Notes: generated from the sequence alone by a model not told the origin. A DNA stretch of 64,000 bases from Cacajao melanocephalus (GCA_963573385.1 CAUYLG010048248.1:16916-80915), one strand, 5' to 3'. Numbered from the stretch's first letter, positions 50,056 through 62,136 are shown. Numbers and translations are program-made.

Positions 50056-51730
50056 AAGAAAAAAGCCATACAATACAAGCAAAAATCTTCTCTGCCTCAT
50101 TCTTATCTGCTTAATTATCTCCCACCAATGCATATGGTTCCCAGTCCTTTCTCGCAGTGCTCTTCCAATGGTAAGAAAGACTTGGCAATATTGAGCATTC
50201 AATTGTTGCAATAATGCTGCATTCATTAAAATCAGACTAGACCTTGTCCTCAGTCATATCTTCCTTGAGATTGCCAGGGATGATGAACTCTTTCAAGGTC
50301 ACCACCAAGGCCTTCTGGTTCTCCTCACATGATTTTAATTGCATGTTCATGCTTTTTAATTCTTTTTTCACCCTATACACACTCACTAGGGTACTAACTG
50401 GAAGATTGGTGACTCCACAGTTTGTTGCCATAGAAGGTAAATACCACAGCCATTAGTTCCTCCTCCACCTTTCCTCTGACTGCATCTCATCTCATGTCAC
50501 ATTAGGGACGTTCATCTGGCAGTCAGAATTTTGGAGTAAGTTACTGTAATAATAATTTGGTTCCCCAACCTTCTGAGGTATCCCCTTGATCTATGGGATG
50601 TCCACACATCCAGAAGGGCTACACTACACCAATCATAATTCTATTCTTAAATTTAATTAAAAACAAAAAATGAAAAGTTATCCTAATTATAAGACCTTTT
50701 TACTTCTTTACCTTGAGTTACTTGATAGCAGCAATGGGCCAAATGATTTTAATGTTAACATTTATAAACTATCTGTTAATTTTGAAGAGCTTAGGCCTAG
50801 GAAAATAAATTAAATGCTAGCACAAAAAGTAAGTGAAACAAACATTTATTTCAGTGAAACCTAATTATATCTTAATGGTCATTCCTATATGACTTCCAAG
50901 GTAGAATGATTCTGGACAATATGGATCATGAGATGATTCAGACAATGTCTTAGATGTTACTACTACAGACAAATCTAAGACTCCTTTTAAGCCCTGTTAC
51001 AATAAGGTCAACAGAAGGTGAATGACAGGAGGAAGCTTATTGCTTTCCAGGGTAATAAGAACAGGAACTCAAAATTCCAGATGTTTCTGGAAAGCTAGAT
51101 AATACTCACAGATTTTGTGCTTCCAAAAGTGTTGTTCAGTCTCTGGTTTTGTGCTTTGCTTGTAAAAAAGACATCCATGTGTTTGAACATACTATTTTAG
51201 CAATTGGCCCCAAATCAAAAGGAAATGTTTTTATTAGTATGTTTTTCCTTGAGGACAAAATTAGGACATCTTCTTCATGCTATGGAAATTCTCAAGGTGC
51301 CCAGAGTTTGACCAGATATGTAGTGGGTTTTCAATAAATAATGATAGTTGGTAATGATGGCATGCTAAGTAGAGAGACAGTCCTTGGATTTGCACCTGAG
51401 GACTCATGGACAGTCTGAGTGTCTGTGCTAAGTCCACGTGTGTCCTCTTAAGCACCCCTCCCTCCTGGTGCTCAGGTTGTTGTAAGGGTCATTCATATTT
51501 AAGCTGCAAAGGAACTATAGTTAACATTAAGTAGCATCACCTTAGTTCATAATTATGTTTGTAACCTAGGGAAGGCCCATGTGTTTGTCCATGTTACTAT
51601 TTTTACTGCCTGTTCAAACATTTTATTCATATACCTCTACAGTTTTGATTGTCTATTGCTTATCATAGTAGTCAAGGCTTTTCATTTTCTTATCCTACCA
51701 AGCATTTTCAGTTTGATTTTTCTGCTTCTT
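50056..51730. other. Unassigned DNA with two short antisense frames
   Basis: The antisense frame 50237-50431 (64 codons) is Lys/Glu-rich and could look like a short coiled coil, but I cannot match it to a family and the surroundings show further stops. It may be a pseudogene fragment or chance. Nothing else is recognised. Confidence 0.4.
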
Positions 51731-51785
51731 ATTATAAATCCTCTAACCCACTAGATGGGCTACAGTGAGTTAGAGGATTTATAAT
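51731..51785. repeat. Near-perfect hairpin (17-bp arms plus inner 4-bp stem)
   Basis: 'attataaatcctctaac' (51731-51747) is exactly complementary to 'gttagaggatttataat' (51769-51785). After one C/A mismatch (51748/51768), a further 4 bp pair (51749-51752 with 51764-51767), leaving an 11-nt loop. No flanking terminal repeat or named MITE is visible. Confidence 0.93.
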
Positions 51786-51948
51786 CATTACAGTCTTTGC
51801 CTCATTTACTAGCTATTTGATTTAAATTTAGCAATGCGTTCATTGAATTCCATCCCTGGTCATTGCCTGACTTCTCTAAGACTTGGACTGTGACTTTTCA
51901 CTCCCTGTCCATCTTCTTTCTTTATCTTGGCACTTCTCAGACTGTCTT

Positions 51949-52262
51949 AGAAAAACAGCTATAGCCTGTAGTCCCAGTACTTCTGGAGGCCAAGGTAGGC
52001 AGATTACCTGAGGTCAGGAGTTTGAGACCAGCCTGGCCAACATGGTAAAACCCCATCTCTACTAAAAATACAAAAAAACTTAGCTAGGTGTGTTGGCAGG
52101 TGCCTGTAATCCTAGTTACTTGGGAGGCTGAGGCAGGAGAATCACTTCAACCCGGGAGGTGGAGGTTGCAGTGAACCAAGACCATGCCATTGCACTCCAG
52201 CCTGGGCAAAAAGAAAGAAACTATGTCTCAAAGAAAAAAAAAAAAAAGAAAAACAGCTATAG
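51949..52262 (+). mobile_element. Alu element, sense, with perfect 16-bp TSD
   Basis: Target-site repeats 'agaaaaacagctatag' at 51949-51964 and 52247-52262 are identical. The body starts at 'cctgtagtcccagtacttc', so the first ~20 bp of Alu are missing (5'-truncated). The poly-A is about 15 long. This is the only sense-oriented Alu recognised in the window. Confidence 0.97.
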
Positions 52263-52385
52263 TCTCTAAAATGAAGATATTAATACCATGTGTCTCATAG
52301 AATTGCTCTGAGGAGTAAATGAGTCAATATATGGAAAAAATCTCAGAAAATTGCTTGCTGGAAAGTGCAATATAAATCTTAGCTA
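52263..52385 (+). repeat. MIR fragment, sense
   Basis: 'ctaaaatgaagatattaata', 'catagaattgctctgaggag', 'taaatgagtcaatatatgga' and 'gtgcaatataaatcttagct' match the MIR 3' half. Confidence 0.65.
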
Positions 52386-52539
52386 CATATAAAAACTATA
52401 TAAAATTATAATGTTATATATATTTGTTTTATATACATATAACACATGTATGTATACATCTCTATTGTATGTGTATCTATTTATTGCTATGTTACTATCC
52501 TCCTCCCCTTGGCAGTCTGTTTATTTACATTCTTTTTCC

Positions 52540-53800
52540 TCTTTGTATTTAAGTTTGGGAAGTGTCTGCTGACATATCTTCAAGCTCTCTGATTCTTTCC
52601 TCTGGTCGTATTTAGTCTATTGAGCCCATTAAAGGCATTCTTCATTTTAGTTACAGTGTTTTTGATTTCTAGCATTTTCTTTTGATTCTTTCTTAGAATT
52701 TCCATTTTTGTGGATAGATACTATCTAATCATTCATGTTGTATACTTTTTCTGTTTAAGCCTTTGACATATTAATTATAGTTATCTTAAATTCCCTGTTG
52801 GATAATTCCAAAATTTATGCTATATCTTAATCTGGGTCTGAATGCTTCCTTTGCCCCTTCAGACTATGTTTTTTCTTATCTTTTAATTTTTCTTGTTTTG
52901 TAATTATTTACTGAAAGTTGAACATTATTTGTTAGGTAATAGGAAATGAGGTAGTTCTTTAAAGTGAGGTTTTATGTTAATCTGGCTAGAACTGGGCTGT
53001 TTAATTTTTGCTGCAGCTGTAGGTATCTGATACTTCAAATTCTTTTAGTCTTTTGTTTTATTTTGATTTGTTTTTGTCTTCCTTGTTGTCTTTGGGCTTC
53101 CCTAAATACTCCTCCTTAAATAGAGGTGGCATTTGGCACTCTTTCAGCTATGGTCCACTGTTTTCACTATTGATGTGGTGTAAGCTCTGGTAGAGGCAGA
53201 CTTTTGTTCTATAATCTTATGATTAAACCTTAGCCTTCTAGTGGGGCCTGTGTTTTCATCTGTAACTTAAAAAGCTTTTCTTAGCTCCCCTTCCACCTTA
53301 GATGGGACAGAAATGCTAGAGGAGGCTGGAGTTGGCAAATTGCCATTTTTCCAGGTGGGATAAGGTTCTGGTAGTCTTTCCCCCTACATAGTAGGCCTTG
53401 ATCATGGAAAACGCTCTGAGCATAATTCAAAATGGTTACTTTCCCATTCCTTTGCCAGAAACATAGGAATTTTTCTCAGTTCTTTACTATGAGAACCTGG
53501 TAGAATTCCTGAAAGTAAAACCCATGAGAGTAAGGGAGCTCACCTAAGACTGTGGCCCCCAGGAGATTCCCATCCTTGCACTAACTTTTCATAATCAGTC
53601 TCCAGCAATTTGGCAAGATGATCATTTAAGTTTTCCTGTTAGTTTATGGCTCCTGCAACTTCTGCTCTAACCACATCTTAGTGGTGATTCTCTGTATTCT
53701 CCCATCTCTCCAGATTTTGGGACAGCAGTTTGCTCTGAGACCTCAGTTTTCTGATGTTCCAAGAAAAGGCATTGACTTTCAGTTTGTTAAACTTTTTTCT
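52540..53800 (-). repeat. L1M/HAL1-like sequence
   Basis: T-rich stretch with 'tttgatttctagcattttct' (52662), 'taattatagttatcttaaat' (52772), 'tgttggataattccaaaatt' (52796), 'ttttgtaattatttactgaa' (52896) and 'ttatgattaaaccttagcct' (53218), recurrent in old L1M/HAL1 antisense sequence. It is related to 49.1-49.36 kb. Orientation is inferred from composition. Confidence 0.6.
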
Positions 53801-54089
53801 AGTTTCAAGGACATAAGTGACAACTTCCAAGCTATTTATAAGTGAGAACTTGGTAAGTGAGAATATTAACTCAGCAGAGTTTTAAAGGCTCATCCACTCT
53901 CCTTGATTTCAATTTAGTGTTTTGTTATTTTGTGATTCCCCTTTAAGGCTAATATTATAATCAATTTAACCCAGGTTTGTGTTTTTGTTTCAAATTCAGT
54001 AAATATTTAAAACTCTCACATAGTCATAGCCCTACTAGCTCCTTTAGGTTTAAACCTGTCTACATTGTCACAAAATATGTCACTTGTTC

Positions 54090-54235
54090 ATACCATCTCT
54101 GTCTGCCATGGAATTTCCTTTCTTGCATTCTTCACATTTCACCCAGCCTTTGAGTCTCAATTCCCCAATAAGACAGACCTTTTCTGTCTATAGTGACCTT
54201 TTCATCTTTGGGTTTTTATCACTTTGTGTGTGTTT
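54090..54235 (+). repeat. Possible L2 3' region
   Basis: 'tcacatttcacccagccttt', 'aataagacagaccttttctg' and 'agtgaccttttcatctttgg' resemble sense L2. Low confidence. Confidence 0.4.
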
Positions 54236-54474
54236 ATACATATTTGTTGGGGTAAGATGAAGAGACGTCTGTTTAGGGCATAATAATATAACAACACCTT
54301 GAATGGAGAAGTTTTTTTTCTTAACATCATCTATATGTCCGAACTTACAAATTTTGTAAGCAATTAGGGCAAAGAACCTGGTTGTCTTCTTCCTTTTTCA
54401 TTTATCAGTTGAGAGCTTTCATTAACATAGGAGACACAATGAGGTACCACTGAAGAATTCAATTGTGTCCATCA

Positions 54475-55166
54475 CTAGAACCCACAAAAAGCAAATGCTT
54501 TGTCTAGTAGGTTCTCTGCTGCATACTGATGGCCATGAAAGTAATGTGGCCAATTTCTCAAGCACATTTGATTCTCTACAAGCGTGAACCTCTCCTTCTT
54601 TGAGTATGCACTTTTTCTGACATTAGGATTCTTGCTTATTAGATCTTTTTGTACGATGTCCAGTCTGCCATATATGGTAAACACTTGACTGTATAGCTAT
54701 TGTATTATATCTGAAAGTGTGGATTCTGTTACAATCATTTTATTTGTAAGACAATTTATGCGTCTGCACTAAACAACTTCAACTCTTTCTTGTTAAAAAT
54801 AACCGCATGTTTTATAAGCATTTCTATAAATATATCCAGTTTTACAATGCTTCCCATATATAACCAATGTGGTTTCTGCACTATCAACCGTGGAGACACA
54901 TATGTGTCCTGTACTGCTGGATTTGCCAAGAAGTGTTTTTGATGAATGTGTGGAATGCCCTTTTTCCAGAGTCAAACATCTGGTTTTGGCACCAACTTTC
55001 AGGCCAGCTCTATGCTTAGCACAAAAATGGAATGTACTGGAATTGCTTGGGTAGAAGTTGCTCACGCAATCCACATTTCCAAATGCCAAGGCTTTTGCAA
55101 AATTCATTTGAGTTGATTTGAGGTGTGAGGTGAAATCAAGAACAATACTGCTTCTTGCCTAGTCTA
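54475..55166 (-). other. Long antisense frame with few stops; possible pseudogene
   Basis: On the minus strand one frame is open from the codon after a TAG at about 55160 down to TAA at 54793 (roughly 120 codons; ATG at 55107). The same frame is open again at 54684-54475 (69 codons). I cannot match it to a family. It may be a decayed processed pseudogene or a chance run, since lengths near 110 codons do occur by chance in a window of this size. No poly-A tail or flanking repeat was found. Confidence 0.25.
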
Positions 55167-55543
55167 GATTTTTGCTAGTTCTACCATTCCATATTAATCA
55201 TTATGTTGCAAGTTTCTATGTTACAAGGAAAGGCCTTATTGACTAGTGGCATCAAGTAGAGACTAATCAGTAATTTCCACATCAATAATCAAGGAGGGTA
55301 CCTGCAGATTTTTTAAATTGCAGCAAAAGCTGAGTTTAACAAGTTTTATTATTACTAACCTATGTTTAGATGTCAAGATGGAAAAGGCAATTTTAGGGTT
55401 TTTTCTCATCTGTATCATGTAAAGTAGATTGTTCACTTAAGTCCTTTGGCTTATGTTAAATGGCCAGTGCTGGACTTTGGTCTCTGGAAGTGAGCTCATG
55501 CCATATGCTAGAGCTCCTACTATATCCTTTACTGACATCTTTA
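55167..55543. other. Unassigned DNA
   Basis: No gene or named repeat is recognised. Confidence 0.5.
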
Positions 55544-55629
55544 AGAAAAAAAGAAGAAAGAAAGAAGGAAAGAATGAAAGAAAGAAAAAGAAAAGGAAAG
55601 AAAGAAAGAAAAGAAAGAAAGAAAGAAAT
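55544..55629. repeat. (GAAA)n polypurine tract
   Basis: About 85 bases of almost pure purine on the plus strand, mostly GAAA and GAAAG units. Such tracts can adopt triplex DNA. It is also the source of the Lys-rich frames in this stretch. Confidence 0.95.
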
Positions 55630-55639
55630 GCATATTGAA

Positions 55640-55715
55640 TTCTAATTATGTGTTGGTCACTATAATAGGTGCTCAGGATATAGCCATGAACAAAACAAAG
55701 CCCCTACAAAAAATG
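55640..55715 (-). repeat. L2 3' end, antisense
   Basis: 'aattatgtgttggtcactat', 'aataggtgctcaggatatag' and 'ccatgaacaaaacaaagccc' match the reverse of the L2 3' end. Confidence 0.7.
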
Positions 55716-56694
55716 AGCCAGGAGAAGTAAGAAAATTTTAAAATGCGCAATACATAAGTAATATAAATCAAAATAAATTAGAGTGAGAGGATAGTGACAG
55801 GTGGGATAACATCTAAGCACAGATGTGAATCAAATGAGGGAGTGAATTACTTGTGTGAATCTCTGAGAGGAGTGTGGTCTGCACTGAGAAAGCGAGAGTG
55901 CACAGTAAATATTGTAAGGCAGAAGCTAGATCAACCTGCCCCACTAGAGGCCAGAGGGGTAGTGCGGCTGCAGCAGAGTGTGTAAGGGCTAAGGTAGTAG
56001 GAAATGAGATCAGAGAAGCAGCAGCGGAAGGTATCTAATCCAATCAAAGGAAGGACTTGCATTGTCCCCAGCTGTGATGGGAAGATGTTGGGAGATACAT
56101 CCTTATGGGCCTAGCAGGGTATACCAGAGTCAGCTTCATAGTAAATGTTTGTCAAATGGAAATAAAAATGGTGAAAACTCAACTACACATTGTATAAACT
56201 TTCAAAATCAATTAGGGCTTTAGAAGGACAGAATAGGATGTAATATTTTGTTCTTTGCCCTATATTTTCTGTATATATTTTGGATATGTTTTAGATCCTT
56301 CCATATGTCTAGTGACTTTTACCAAATAGTCACATTAATTCTTTCATCAGCTACAACAGTGGGACAAGATGTTTCTGCATCATCCTAGATGACTTGCTAT
56401 AGAAGGTCTTGAACTGTTTCCACATGTGCCTTGACACTAGTTTATTGCTCCAGCTCACTATTCTGTCGTGGAACACATCAGAAGCATCTCTGAAGTAAAA
56501 AAGGGAACAAGCTATCTGATTTTTTCTTGCCCGCCAGAGTGTATGCCTGTTTCATTCACGTAATCAAAATGGTTTTCTGAGTTTTGCTTTTACTCTGGGT
56601 CTGTAAAACAGAGAGGGCAGCCAAAATGTATTTTGACATTTTTATCAGACCTAGAGAGAAAAACAGAGGTTTAGAATTTAGACATAGGTTTTAA
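55716..56694. other. Unassigned DNA
   Basis: No gene or named repeat is recognised. Confidence 0.5.
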
Positions 56695-56995
56695 TTCTGG
56701 ATTGTGGCTTTAGATCACAGGGAGGCAGTTAAGTGTGCAGGCTCTGAAGTTATACTTTGGGAACATCTGTGTCACATTGCCATTTATTAGTTATGTGACG
56801 TTGGAAAATGTACTTACATTTTCTGGGCTTCAGCTTTCTAACCTATAAAACATGAAAATAATAGCATTTTCTTCACAGAATTGATGTAACAATTAATAAG
56901 TTAATGCTATGCATATAAAATGCTTAGAAAATACCTGGAATGTAGATTATAATATGTAAAACATAAATATTAGTTGTTATTATTATTTTTATACT
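56695..56995 (+). repeat. MIR SINE, sense
   Basis: 'aggcagttaagtgtgcaggc', 'attagttatgtgacgttgga', 'tgggcttcagctttctaacc', 'tgatgtaacaattaataagt' and 'gcttagaaaatacctggaat' follow the whole MIR in order. This is the most complete MIR in the window. Confidence 0.88.
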
Positions 56996-57449
56996 TACTG
57001 TGTGTCCCTATACATATTGCTTAGTATCTGTGACCCATATCTGAAAACGTGGGATTATTGGTACATACTGTTCAACATTAATAAGAAAAATGAGATATGT
57101 CAAACACCTAATATATTATCTGACACATAATCATAGTGATCATATTGAAATTGCTATTATTTGAGGTAATTTTAAGAGAGTAATTTATGATTTCTGCTTT
57201 TGAGTATAAATACTAGATTAAACAACTCACACCTTGGTCTATTGTCCCCATTTAATAATGTATGTTGAAATGGAAGACCCCAAAACAGTTATCCTACATT
57301 TGTTTGCAATTTAAAAATATCTGATTCAATAAATTAGAAGAAAATGCATGACCACCTAGAGGCAGCCGTCCACAGGGAAGGTGAATTTTGACATTATTGT
57401 GTTCGCTAGCTGAAAGCGATTCAGAGATGCAGGTCTTTTTGTCCTTCAC

Positions 57450-57850
57450 TTGGGTATTTGCCAGATTTATCTTCAGATAATCTATACTCAAAGTTGGAAG
57501 AGGCATCATGTCTGGGCCCAACAATGCCCAGAGGCAAAAACAGCAGCTGGAACATATATCTCAGAAGTTACCAACAACTATCCTGTTACATCTCATTGGC
57601 CAGAACTGCATCATATGTCCTCCAATATGCTCATCACTTGTACGGAAAAAGGGCTACCTTGACTGGTTTATATCAACCAGGATCTACCTCTGGAGTTTGG
57701 TAGGGGCATCCTCCACTGAGTCCTATGAGGAAAGGGTGGACTAGAACAAAACCAGGGCTCTACCCTCCAGAAGAAAGAAGAATAAGATATATGGTTGACA
57801 GCAAATAGTGTCTGCTATAGATGGTCAACCAAATCTTGCAAAACTACTTG
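57450..57850. repeat. Old interspersed repeat, family not assigned
   Basis: 'catctcattggccagaactg', 'catcatatgtcctccaatat' and 'ctctggagtttggtaggggc' recall a recurrent mammalian repeat. Three overlapping frames (57450-57744) read the same bases in all phases, which argues against coding. Confidence 0.4.
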
Positions 57851-59569
57851 TATTATCCTCTAAAATGACATTGTGTTAAGATTCTTTTTATATGAGTCCA
57901 AAGCACTGACTGTTAGCTTGGAATGTAGCTGTTCTCATATTTCTCACCCCAAACTATTACATAAAAAATGCTTCCCAAGCCGTAGATATTTTCAAAGCAA
58001 CCCTGTCTTTTTAGATACCCAAAGACAACCAGAAGTGGCAAAGAACCTCCCATGGACATTTCAAGTGTTCTGGGTCAGAGATTTTCTTATGACCAACTGA
58101 GCTGGATTTTGCCCTCAAACCAAGTTTCCACATTCCGGGATGCCAGTGGAATGTGAGATAGCCAATGCAGAAGGGAGAATTGTTCTTTTTGAGTTTGTAG
58201 TAATATTGTTAGTGTTATAAGAGGGAAGGAAAATGCTAGCTTTGCTCCTTGTTTACTGAATACAGCCTACCATAAACTCATTTTATTTTCCTCATAGCTG
58301 TATTTTATTTTCATCTGTGTTGGCGCCTCAAATAAATGTCTGGAAAGACCAGCTGGGAAGGATTTGATACCAACAGGAATCACTTTCTAAAAAATAGTTG
58401 AATGTGAGGAGCAATGAAAAAGTTAAAACTAAACAGTGGGGAACTTTCCTGCTGGGAGTATAAATTGTACCATCAACATTAACTGTACACTGGCTACAAG
58501 GACATAATTAGAGAGAGGGAGAGAGAGAGAGAGAGACAGAGAGAGAGAGAAAGCACTTTGATTTGAAATTCCATTATAGACTCTTTTATAAAAGTGTTAA
58601 ATAAGATGCTGAAGAAAATTCACTGTAAATAAGCACTTTCTGACATAGATTTAATTTCCATAAATGGAGGTACCTACTCTTCTTTATCTCTTAATAGTCT
58701 TTATTCTGCTGCCAACACTCTAGTGTCTCTAGATATCCATTATTCATTACCAAATCCAGTGATCCTTTCTCTATTATCCTTCTCAGGCTCTCTGCAGTTT
58801 TTCACTTAATCATTCCCTTCTTGAACTTTTCTTGCCCCTTGGGGCTTGGACTAAATATATTTGAATTAAATATGTCAATTGTGAATAATTTAGAATAAAC
58901 GGAGTGATGGAGCCAGCGGCCACTGGAAGTCAGTGGAGAGTCAGAGGTGGGGAATAGTTGTTGATTATCATACAGGAAAAGGCAGTGTGAATCTACCACC
59001 AAATCCATGGTCATAAGAGTCAGACTCTCTGAGCTCAGAGAGAAAGGTAGAGATCTTGCAGTTTGATTGAAATCTTGTTGGGTTCAATCCAGAGAGAACA
59101 ACTGGATCAATGTATCCTTAAGTCACTAGGATGAAGACACAAGTAGATAAACCAGAGGAACTAGAGGTAAGAAGTAAAGCAAAGAACTTGCCCTAGGCAG
59201 CACAAATCACAGAGCGAGGTATGGAGGAGCTATAGTTACAGTGTTTCATTGTCGTAATAATTACTTTGAAGATCCAGAGCCAGTCTTAACATTTGGAAAA
59301 AAAAAAAAAAAGAAAAAAAATCTATTTTATTACAATCCAAGAGTCTTCTTTTCCTTTACAAATTGTCATCTCAGCTGAGTAGAAAAATTCTGAGGAGTTC
59401 AATGCCTGGGGAATGTAAATGGTGGAGGCACACAGACACAGAAGGGTGTGCTACATGGCTCAAGTGACACTGGCCTCTCTTATTTTTCTCTTTCCATCTT
59501 TCTTAAGGATTAGTCATTCTCTAGCTCCTGATTTCTTTAATCATTTCTCTTCTAGGGTACAATGGTAGG
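57851..59569. other. Unassigned DNA with simple repeats
   Basis: A (GA)n tract lies at 58511-58552 and an A-run at 59297-59320. No gene is recognised. Confidence 0.55.
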
Positions 59570-60240
59570 TCTTCCACCTTCTTCTCTTCTTGACAATTTT
59601 ACTTACTTTTCTGATTTCAAATCTATATATCTGGTCTCAACCTCACACTTAACCTCTAGTTACGCATTTTAAAACCACTTGTGAAATAGCTCCACTGAGC
59701 TGTATCTAGATGTCACCAACATCTCAAGGTGAACTCTCTTTGATCAAACCTAGACTTCCTGAATTCCTTATTTTTTGGTTGTCGTTGGTATTGTTTTCTC
59801 AGTCACCCTGTCTTGAAACCTCAGTAGCCTTGAAGTACACCTTCATCCTTAATCTTCATGCAGATCCTCCTGAATTCTAGACATTCTAACTCTTCCATCT
59901 CTCTCATATACATTTAGGCTTCCATTCCCACAGTCATTACCCTTATTTAGGTCCTAACTTCTCATGTAGTCCATTATGATATTCTTCAAACTGGTATTTC
60001 ATTTTCCAGTTGCTTTCCCTTCCACTCTGTCCTATACAGAGTTGCATAGTAATTTACATAAAGTATATTTCTAATCATTCCTACTACTACTCAAAAACCT
60101 TCACTGTATCTCTATCACCACTGCCAATACTGTAGTCAAGACCATCATCAATTTTTCATCTGGATAGGCTGCAATAGACTTTTTATAGCCTATTTACTAC
60201 TTCCGATTACCTTGACCCCAATCAAGTTGGTAACTTGTGA
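59570..60240 (+). repeat. L2 internal/3' region, sense
   Basis: 'tctgatttcaaatctatata', 'gatgtcaccaacatctcaag', 'ccactgccaatactgtagtc' and 'ggataggctgcaatagactt' follow L2 in order, but diverged. Confidence 0.55.
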
Positions 60241-61297
60241 ATAAGTGGCTATTTCTTAAATCAAAGGTGAACACTTTAATTCTCCATGTATAGTGCTTCA
60301 CTGGTTCTCTAATATTCCCTCAGAAACATTTCTGAATTCCTTTACATAGTTTTGAAGATCTTTCAAAATCTAGAATCTTTTTTCATCTTTGATCTTACTT
60401 CTCACTATCACTAGCCAACCCCTCCATCTCTTACAACCCTCTTAGGGTACAGAACAAAGAGGTAACTAATAGCAGATGTTTCCTCTTATCAGAAAGGCAG
60501 CTCATGTGGGTAGGCACCAGTTTACTCTTTAGCAATTGGCTTAGGGACACAGTGTAAACAAAACCTGATGTTCTGTTTCCACGATACCAGAAACCATGTT
60601 GGTTGAAAATAAAAAATTCAGTCAATCATCTGGAGGCATCCCAAATATCCAGATGTTTGGCATCATGTTGACAAAACAGCCAGATGATTCAGAAAGAAAT
60701 TTTCACTTTTTCAGTTAGAATATGTTCTGGTCTCCTGTAGTTATCAAAGGGACCACCATGTCCAAGTGACTTTGTTGAGATAATGAGTTCCAGGTGGAAT
60801 TAAAAACACCAAAAGGATAAGGAGGAATGAGGACTGTGGTTATTGCACTTGTAGGGCTCTAAAGATAATAAAGTCCTCTGTCTTGTTGTAAATTGTTGTT
60901 AATTAACAATAATCTTTGTTGTTATTTGTTTATGCTCCCAACGGGAACTGTGGCAATGGTGTCCATATCAAGAAACTTTCACAGATACACTGACATGCAT
61001 TAGGCATGAGTTGACATAAATTGCTCTGAAATGACTGGAGTATCTTTTGTGTACAAACCAGTTGATTACCTGGGAGAATTAGGATTACATTAAGGGTTTT
61101 TATTTTAATGGAGCTAATATTTCGGTACCTCATAACCAAGACAAACTGAAGGGCTGAGGAAAGACTGGTCCAGTGGCAAAATTTTCCTCCAAACACAATA
61201 AAGACTGTATGTGAGCAGTCAGTGCCAAAATTAATATTTGTTTTACATCACCTGAAGAAGAAAAATAAGCAGTAATTTGATTTACCTATCGAATTAA
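60241..61297. other. Unassigned DNA
   Basis: No gene is recognised. Antisense frames at 60431-60625 and 60930-61196 have no signature. Confidence 0.5.
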
Positions 61298-61371
61298 TAG
61301 TAAATTAAAAGATGTGCTTCAACTACCTTAGAGCACTCAAGGTAGTTGAAGCACATCTTTTAATCTTACTA
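61298..61371. repeat. Near-perfect palindrome, ~32-bp arms, 9-nt loop
   Basis: The core arms 61304-61329 and 61339-61364 are exactly complementary (26 bp). Past a single unpaired C (61365), six more pairs extend the stem to 61298/61371. The loop is 'agagcactc' (61330-61338). The right arm directly abuts the inverted L1 fragment that starts at about 61374. Confidence 0.97.
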
Positions 61372-61373
61372 CT

Positions 61374-61447
61374 GTTGTTTGTCATCTTAAGGAGATTTTG
61401 GGCTGAGATGATGGGGTCTTCTAAATATACAGTCATGTCATTTGCAA
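61374..61447 (-). mobile_element. Inverted 74-bp L1 ORF2 fragment
   Basis: In reverse complement this matches L1 ORF2 from 'tttgcaaatgacatgactg' to 'ccttaagatgacaaacaac'. The same L1 stretch opens the element at 63621. It ends abruptly at the palindrome. Confidence 0.9.
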
Positions 61448-61516
61448 ATTCTTAAACTGCTCATTAATGGAGTTTTTAAGGCAAACACATTCACTCCCCT
61501 CATTTTCTTTCCATGG
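61448..61516 (-). repeat. Inverted copy of the flank at 63551-63620
   Basis: 'attcttaaactgctcattaa' ... 'tcactcccctcattttcttt' 'ccatgg' is the reverse complement of 63551-63620 with few differences (one 2-bp indel in the G-run). It is non-L1 sequence, so both the flank and its L1 junction are present twice in opposite orientation. Confidence 0.93.
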
Positions 61517-62136
61517 CCTAAGAATTGTAACAGAAAATTTTAATTAGTCCAAACAACACTGAGACGTGTGAACAAACCCAAGGAGAACCAATGAAGGTGG
61601 TCTGTAGAATTTGTGTCTCAATCTATTAAAAGTGACGTTTATTTAAAATCTCAGTTTACACAGTCTATCACTGAAGTCTCTGCATGTACTAGACATATTT
61701 CTTAATGATTTAAGATTATCTGGACAAACACACTGCTAGGGGGATCAGCCGTAACCATTTGTGACTTGGAGACTCTGGTTAAAAACGGCTGCTATCTTAA
61801 ATGTGTTTTTATAATTATTCAATGTTTAAATATGGAAGACTTCCGTTACAAAATTTATCACTAGTTGGTTGAAATTCATGGAAAAATATGTTCATTGAAC
61901 AGAAAAGTGATGGGAAAATTTGCAAGGTATGACATTAGCAATATACATAATGTGGGAAATTAACAAACACCAACATAAGAGCTTCTGTTAAAAGTTGAGC
62001 AAAAATGATAACAGAAAACTCATCTCAAAGCAGGAAATAACCTAAGTAGAAAAGTGATAATTCACTACAATTTTTCTACTATATAAATGCTTTATTCTGT
62101 TCAATTGTGTAGAAAAATCACATTAATGTGTTGTTT
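61517..62136. other. Unassigned DNA
   Basis: No gene or named repeat is recognised. Confidence 0.5.

Noticed and set aside
50237..50431. 64-codon Lys/Glu-rich antisense frame as a small gene
   Set aside because: It is short, in AT-rich DNA, with stops following in frame and no recognisable family; kept only as a note in the unassigned stretch.
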